Shown: piece after piece, positions 59,852 to 64,000 of the stretch | Layout: every line of letters starts with the position of its first letter | Numbering within the stretch: position 1 is the stretch's first letter | DNA from: GCA-2748575 sp965222725 | Lineage (GTDB): Bacteria; Pseudomonadota; Gammaproteobacteria; Pseudomonadales; Ketobacteraceae | Direction: 5' to 3' | Assembly: GCA_965222725.1 (NCBI GenBank) | Contig: OZ244969.1 | Location: 1,922,001 to 1,986,000, forward strand | DNA length: 64,000 bases | Notes under the pieces: model-generated | Database searches by the model: none | The model's input: the letters and a program-made list of their open reading frames with translations, nothing else | What the model was told of the DNA's origin: nothing | Program-made: the position numbers and the translations under genes

Positions 59852-60670
59852 ATGGTTGATTCGAGCAGAGCTAAAAAAATTCAGCTTCACGGGTTCAATA
59901 ATCTTACGAAGTCGCTGAGTTTTAACATTTACGATATTTGCTACGCCAAAACTGAAGAGCACGTAAAAGAATATCGTGAGTACGTTGATGAGCTGTTTAA
60001 CGCCGAGCGTTTAACCGAAATACTCACCAACGTGACCGAAATTATAGGTGCTACGGTTCTGAATGTTGCCCGTCAGGATTATGAGCCTGAAGGTGCCAGC
60101 GTGACCATGCTGATTGCCGAGCACCCCATTGCACCGGACCACGACACCACCACGGAAGAACCGGGCCCCATGCCCGACACGATCGTGGCGCACCTGGATA
60201 AAAGCCATGTGACGGTGCACACCTATCCGGAAAGCCATCCGGATAATGATATGGGTATCAGTACCTTTCGCGTGGATATCGACGTATCCACCTGCGGTGT
60301 TATTTCACCCCTGAAAGTGCTGAACTACCTGATCAGCTGTTTTGATTCCGACATCGTGACCGTGGACTACCGCGTACGTGGTTTTACCCGGGACACCGAC
60401 GGTACCAAACATTACATTGATCACGAGATTAATTCGATCCAGAACTTCTTTACCCAGGAAACCCTGAACCGTTACGAAATGATCGACGTGAACGTGTATC
60501 AGGAAAACATCTTCCACACCAAAATGTTGCTGAAGGACTTTGATCTGGACAGTTACCTGTTCGGTCTGGGTGCCAAGGAACTGGACGAGGAAGAGCGTAA
60601 AACCATTGAGAAAAAACTGCGCCGCGAGATGCTGGAAATCTTCTACGGTCGCAATATGGACGGCACCTGA
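59852..60670 (+). CDS. speD: S-adenosylmethionine decarboxylase proenzyme (class 1A)
   Basis: The 272-aa product matches the long gammaproteobacterial SpeD (E. coli 264 aa). Self-cleavage should occur before Ser118 in HLDKSHVTVHTYPESHP, giving the pyruvoyl group that decarboxylates S-adenosylmethionine for spermidine synthesis. Other family lines are KLHGFNNLTKSL-like LHGFNNLTKSLSFNIYDICYA and FYGRNM at the end. Followed by a good bidirectional terminator. Confidence 0.97.
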   Translation: MVDSSRAKKIQLHGFNNLTKSLSFNIYDICYAKTEEHVKEYREYVDELFNAERLTEILTNVTEIIGATVLNVARQDYEPEGASVTMLIAEHPIAPDHDTTTEEPGPMPDTIVAHLDKSHVTVHTYPESHPDNDMGISTFRVDIDVSTCGVISPLKVLNYLISCFDSDIVTVDYRVRGFTRDTDGTKHYIDHEINSIQNFFTQETLNRYEMIDVNVYQENIFHTKMLLKDFDLDSYLFGLGAKELDEEERKTIEKKLRREMLEIFYGRNMDGT

Positions 60671-60690
60671 AGCATTACTCAGGGCGTTGC

Positions 60691-60722
60691 AAAAAAGGCA
60701 GTCGGTTGACTGCCTTTTTTGG
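60691..60722 (+). terminator. Bidirectional rho-independent terminator
   Basis: Arms AAAAAAGGCAGTC (60691-60703) and GACTGCCTTTTTT (60708-60720) with loop GGTT. The T and A runs on both sides suit termination of speD (+) and of the histidine phosphatase gene (-). Confidence 0.93.
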
Positions 60723-60752
60723 TTTTACGGGTTTGATTTTCTGGCGAGGTTT

Positions 60753-61361
60753 TCAGCCTTCCAGGTGGGCATAACAGTTAAAGCGCAACAATTTGGGTTC
60801 ATCCCCGATGATCACTTCGGTTACACCGGTATTATGAAAGTGATACTGGTCCCAGGCGTAAGGGTCCTGGTGGAACAGATGGGCCAATGCCAGTGCCATG
60901 GCAGCACCGTGACTGACCGCCACCACTTTTTCGCCACGGTGACGATCCACAATTTCACTTAAGGCGTTCGACACCCGGGTGGTGACCGCGTGAATGGATT
61001 CGCCGCCTTGCGGCGCATAATGAAGATCCGCTTTCACCTGCTCGAAAAAGTTATGCACCTTGTGCAGGTCGCTGAAAGATACTCCTTCCAGCTCACCGAT
61101 ACCGTATTCTTTCAGGTCATCGTGCACGTTCACTTCGTGATTCAGCAAACCGGCAATGGCGGCCGCCGTGGCCCGGGTCCGTTGCAGGGGGCTGGCGTAA
61201 ATGGCGGCAATATCCTGATGCTCGCTGGCCAGTCTCTGGCCGGCTTTCATGGCCTGGAGGCGGCCTTCTTCGGTCAGTTCGCTGTCGGTCCATCCATGCC
61301 ACAATTTATCAACGTTTGCCTGAATCTGTCCGTGTCTGACCAGAATAATGTGGGTTTCCAT
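60753..61361 (-). CDS. Histidine phosphatase (phosphoglycerate mutase-like) family protein
   Basis: Starting at ATG 61361 the product is 202 aa and opens METHIILVRHGQIQAN, with the catalytic His in RHGQ. The second His is in VVAVSHGAAMALAL; the acid Glu is in GIGELEGVSF; and YASPLQRTRATA is the arginine line. This is the phosphohistidine phosphatase/PhoE group with broad phosphatase activity. The longer frame to 61409 adds an unlikely leader. Confidence 0.9.
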   Translation of the reverse strand: METHIILVRHGQIQANVDKLWHGWTDSELTEEGRLQAMKAGQRLASEHQDIAAIYASPLQRTRATAAAIAGLLNHEVNVHDDLKEYGIGELEGVSFSDLHKVHNFFEQVKADLHYAPQGGESIHAVTTRVSNALSEIVDRHRGEKVVAVSHGAAMALALAHLFHQDPYAWDQYHFHNTGVTEVIIGDEPKLLRFNCYAHLEG

Positions 61362-61607
61362 GGTGGGGTACTGACTCCTGCTATCTGCAACTACTGTGAA
61401 TTCAGCCATGATAAGGCATTTGATATCTCCATCCTATGACAGAAGTTGCAGAAATTGTGGCTTTTTAGTCAAGCCGTTGGTGAAAAACTGGTCGCTCATA
61501 TGTAAAAACTTGCATATGCCCCGGGGGAGGCATACATTTGGGGAAAGCCGCAAAAAACAATCATAAGTGACGGCTTTTTTGAGACGAACAGAGGGCAGGG
61601 GTAACTT

Positions 61608-63137
61608 ATGACGACTGAGGCAACAGAGGCGACCGAAGCCATCGAATCGCCGACGCAGGCAACAACGGACCAGAAGAAAGCAGTTACCGGCAGCGGGCAG
61701 TCACAGCAGCACCGTTCCCACCATGGCGGCTTTCGGGCCATGACCCGGGAATACAGTTACTGGTGTGACAATATTGAAGGCAAGATCCCGGCAGATTTGC
61801 AGGGCACCTTTTTCCGCAACGGGCCGGGGCGTATCAATATCGGGCAGGATTATTTTGGCCACTGGTTTGATGGCGACGGCATGGTGTCTGCCATCCGTTT
61901 TGATCAGGGAAAGGTGCACTATAAAAACCGCTATGTGCGTACCCCCAAGTACGTCAAGGAATCATTGAAAGGCCATGTGGTGTTCCGCGGTTTTGGCACC
62001 ATGCGCCATGGCGGCGCTCTGGGCAATCTGCTGCGGGCACCGGCAAACCCTGCCAACACCAGTGTGGTGTATCACGGTGGCAAGTTGCTGGCGCTGTACG
62101 AAGGGGGCCGCCCCTACGAACTGGATCCGGAAAATCTTACCACCCTGGGGGAATATTTTTACGATGGCAGACTGGGACTGCAAAACACCTTCAGTGCCCA
62201 TGGCAAGATCCATCCCAAAACCGGCTACTACTATAACTTTGGGGTTGGTGTGGCCGGCATGACCCGTCGCGGATTAAAATCGAAGGTGAACTTTTATAAA
62301 GTATCACCCGCCGGTCAGCTAGTGAAAAAAATGGCGTTTCCGGTAAAAGGCAGCCTGCCGTTTCTGCACGATTTTGCCATTACTGAAAACTATGCGGTGA
62401 TCGTTGTCAGTTCCATTGTCATGACAGATATGTTCAAGTGTGCCCTTGGCCTGCATTCCATTGCCGATTCCACCATTTTTGATCGCAGTCAGGGAGCCCA
62501 GGTACTGGTAATTGACCTGAATACCCTGGATGAAGTGGAGCGCTTTGAAATTGAACCGTTAGGGGTGGTGCATTTTGGTAACGCCTGGGAAGACAAAGGC
62601 GATATCGTTTTTGAATTTATTCGCTTTGACAATTTTGAAGCCTTTCATGCACTGAAGAACATCAGTGCTGCCCCCAAGGTGGAAGGTGCCGAATTTGCCC
62701 GTTACGTGATTAACCGCAAATCCGGCACGCTTACCAGCGAATCACTGGGTATGGTGAATACGGAATTTCCCACCTGGAATATCGGCTACACCGGGAGCAA
62801 AAATCAGTTCACCTATTCCGTGGCCACGCTGGATAACGGCACCGGCAGTTACTTTAATGCCATACTGAAGCGCAATCACAAAAACAATGATGTGATCTGC
62901 CATGATTTCGGCCCGGGTAAATTCACCTCCGAAGCGATTTATATTCCAGCCACCGCTGCCAAAGGTGAGGACGATGGTTACGTATCTTCCGTGCTGTATG
63001 ATGCGGATACCGATCGTTCGGAAATTGTGGTGCTGAATGCCAAAGACCTGAGCGATGTGGCCAGGGTAAAACTGGATCATCACATACCGCATGGGTTTCA
63101 CGGTTTTTATACGCCGGGGTTGTTTCCGGAGCCTTAA
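61608..63137 (+). CDS. Carotenoid oxygenase (RPE65/lignostilbene dioxygenase) family protein
   Basis: The 509-aa product is a seven-bladed propeller with four iron-binding His expected in SAHGKIHPKTG, FLHDFAITENYAVIV, VVHFGNAWE and HIPHGFHGFYTPG. It opens with a Thr/Glu/Ala-rich tail, then NGPGRINIGQDYFGHWFDGDGMVSAIRF, the usual first blade. It would cleave double bonds of a carotenoid, stilbene or other polyene with O2. No signal peptide is visible. A strong terminator follows at 63164-63194. Confidence 0.93.
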   Translation: MTTEATEATEAIESPTQATTDQKKAVTGSGQSQQHRSHHGGFRAMTREYSYWCDNIEGKIPADLQGTFFRNGPGRINIGQDYFGHWFDGDGMVSAIRFDQGKVHYKNRYVRTPKYVKESLKGHVVFRGFGTMRHGGALGNLLRAPANPANTSVVYHGGKLLALYEGGRPYELDPENLTTLGEYFYDGRLGLQNTFSAHGKIHPKTGYYYNFGVGVAGMTRRGLKSKVNFYKVSPAGQLVKKMAFPVKGSLPFLHDFAITENYAVIVVSSIVMTDMFKCALGLHSIADSTIFDRSQGAQVLVIDLNTLDEVERFEIEPLGVVHFGNAWEDKGDIVFEFIRFDNFEAFHALKNISAAPKVEGAEFARYVINRKSGTLTSESLGMVNTEFPTWNIGYTGSKNQFTYSVATLDNGTGSYFNAILKRNHKNNDVICHDFGPGKFTSEAIYIPATAAKGEDDGYVSSVLYDADTDRSEIVVLNAKDLSDVARVKLDHHIPHGFHGFYTPGLFPEP

Positions 63138-63163
63138 GCGCCTGTCAGCCGTAAAAATAAAGC

Positions 63164-63194
63164 AAGCCGTGGCAGCAGGTGCCACGGCTTTTTT
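63164..63194 (+). terminator. Rho-independent terminator
   Basis: Arms AAGCCGTGGCA (63164-63174) and TGCCACGGCTT (63180-63190), loop GCAGG, then TTTT. It lies between convergent carotenoid oxygenase and katG genes. Confidence 0.92.
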
Positions 63195-63209
63195 CAGCGC
63201 GGTATAGAA

Positions 63210-64000
63210 CTACTTATCAAAGCGATCCAGTCGCATGACCTTGGTCCAGGCAGCGACAAAGTCTTTCACAAACTTTTCTTTTGAATCGTTAAAGGCGTAT
63301 ACCTCAGCAACGGCTCTGAGTTCAGCGTTGGAGCCGAAGATCAGGTCAACTGGTGTAGCAGTGTATTTGACGTTACCTGTCTTGCGGTCACGCCCCTCGT
63401 ACACACCCTCTGTTTTGGATGGCTGCCATTGGGTGGACATATCCAGCAGGTTCACAAAAAAGTCGTTGTTCAGCGTGCCGGGTTTGTTCGTGAATACGCC
63501 ATGGCTTAGGTCATTGGTGTTGGCGTTCAGTGCCCGCATACCGCCTAACAATACCGTCATCTCCGGTACGGACAGGTCCAGCTGGTCCGCTTTGTCCACC
63601 AGCATTTCAGTGGGGGGACGATAGCTGGCATCCACATTAAAGTAATTTCGGAAGGCATCTGCAGTGGGTTCCAGGTGGGCAAAGGATTCCACATCGGTCT
63701 GGGCCTGGGTTGCGTCGCCGCGCCCCGGGGCGAAGGGTACAACCACTTTCACACCGGCATCGGCAGCGGCTTTTTCAACGGCGGCGGCACCCGCCAGCAC
63801 AATCAGGTCCGCCAGTGAAATGCCGGTGCGTCCTTTATTGAACTCCGTTTGAATGGCTTTCAGTTGGGTCAGTACCTTATTTAACTCTTCCGGGTTATTC
63901 ACGGCCCAGTCTTTTTGCGGCGCCAGTGCAATGCGGGCACCGTTGGCGCCGCCGCGCATGTCGCTGGCACGGAAAGTTGAGGCCGATGCCCAGGCAGTTC
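63210..64000 (-). CDS. katG: Catalase-peroxidase KatG, C-terminal part (5' end outside window)
   Basis: The frame is open to the window edge, so the gene starts beyond 64000. The 263 C-terminal residues visible match KatG: WASASTFRASDMRGGANGARI, LAPQKDWAVN, LADLIVLAGAAAVEKAA, VPFAPGRGDATQAQTD, GVFTNKPGTLNNDFFVNLLDM and the C-terminal FVKDFVAAWTKVMRLDRFD. This is the C-terminal peroxidase-like domain, which lacks haem but supports the active N-terminal half. KatG destroys hydrogen peroxide in the cytoplasm or periplasm. Confidence 0.97.
   Translation of the reverse strand, partial: TAWASASTFRASDMRGGANGARIALAPQKDWAVNNPEELNKVLTQLKAIQTEFNKGRTGISLADLIVLAGAAAVEKAAADAGVKVVVPFAPGRGDATQAQTDVESFAHLEPTADAFRNYFNVDASYRPPTEMLVDKADQLDLSVPEMTVLLGGMRALNANTNDLSHGVFTNKPGTLNNDFFVNLLDMSTQWQPSKTEGVYEGRDRKTGNVKYTATPVDLIFGSNAELRAVAEVYAFNDSKEKFVKDFVAAWTKVMRLDRFDK

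Noticed and set aside
1..64000. CRISPR arrays, tRNA or rRNA genes, integrase genes
   Set aside because: No evenly spaced repeats, cloverleaf-like segments, rRNA sequence or tyrosine recombinase frames were recognised.

Overview
The window is a 64-kb piece of a gammaproteobacterial chromosome, probably a marine or aquatic relative of the Pseudomonadales / Cellvibrionales / Oceanospirillales group. Three things point there: the trpD-trpC ... crp-osmC-speD arrangement known from Pseudomonas relatives, a Vfr-type Crp, and the mix of respiratory nor genes, type VI secretion and PhoX. The species cannot be fixed from the sequence alone. Both ends cut genes: norQ on the left and katG on the right.

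Layout. (1) 0-4.7 kb: nitric oxide reductase cluster norQ-(small membrane protein)-norC-norB-norD. (2) 4.7-11.2 kb, minus strand: an OmpW-like outer membrane protein, a 1043-aa Ig-like lipoprotein and a 7TM-type hybrid histidine kinase. (3) 11.3-33.7 kb: an accessory region, more AT-rich from about 18 kb. It carries an orphan YefM-like antitoxin, a GNAT enzyme, a signal peptidase, the rtcB-prfH ribosome-repair pair, and a TPR/winged-helix regulator with a beta-propeller partner flanked by short direct repeats. It continues with a PD-(D/E)XK-like protein, a large TerD-domain protein, a VgrG whose AHH nuclease is split onto a second overlapping ORF, and two paralogous immunity genes (the second preceded by a toxin-tail remnant). 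It ends in a run of minus-strand genes separated by attC-like sites (a cassette array without integrase), interrupted by an IS3-family element. (4) 33.8-39.7 kb: an AraC regulator divergent from a fatty acid desaturase, then the arsenic operon arsR-acr3-gapdh-arsJ; a 48-bp piece of the desaturase gene recurs on the far side of the ars operon.

(5) 39.7-53.8 kb: a PhoX-like lipoprotein, a two-haem-motif lipoprotein, a PA0069-type radical SAM protein under a perfect LexA-like palindrome, an MpaB-type oxygenase, a Crp/Fnr regulator, an SRPBCC lipoprotein, a chemoreceptor, a VTT-domain membrane protein, a GT4 glycosyltransferase and a six-hairpin glycosidase. (6) 54-64 kb: core-like genes: a GH5 lipoprotein, trpD-trpC, a 58-aa membrane protein, crp, an OsmC protein, a VOC protein, speD, a histidine phosphatase, a carotenoid oxygenase and the 3' part of katG.

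The most unusual part is 15.8-33.6 kb. Vestiges of a second vgrG, a spare toxin tail, short repeated scars, inverted integron cassettes and a 15-base homopolymer beside a start codon all point to repeated acquisition and loss of interbacterial-competition and possible defence genes. Functions there rest on motif recognition only; no homology search could be run.
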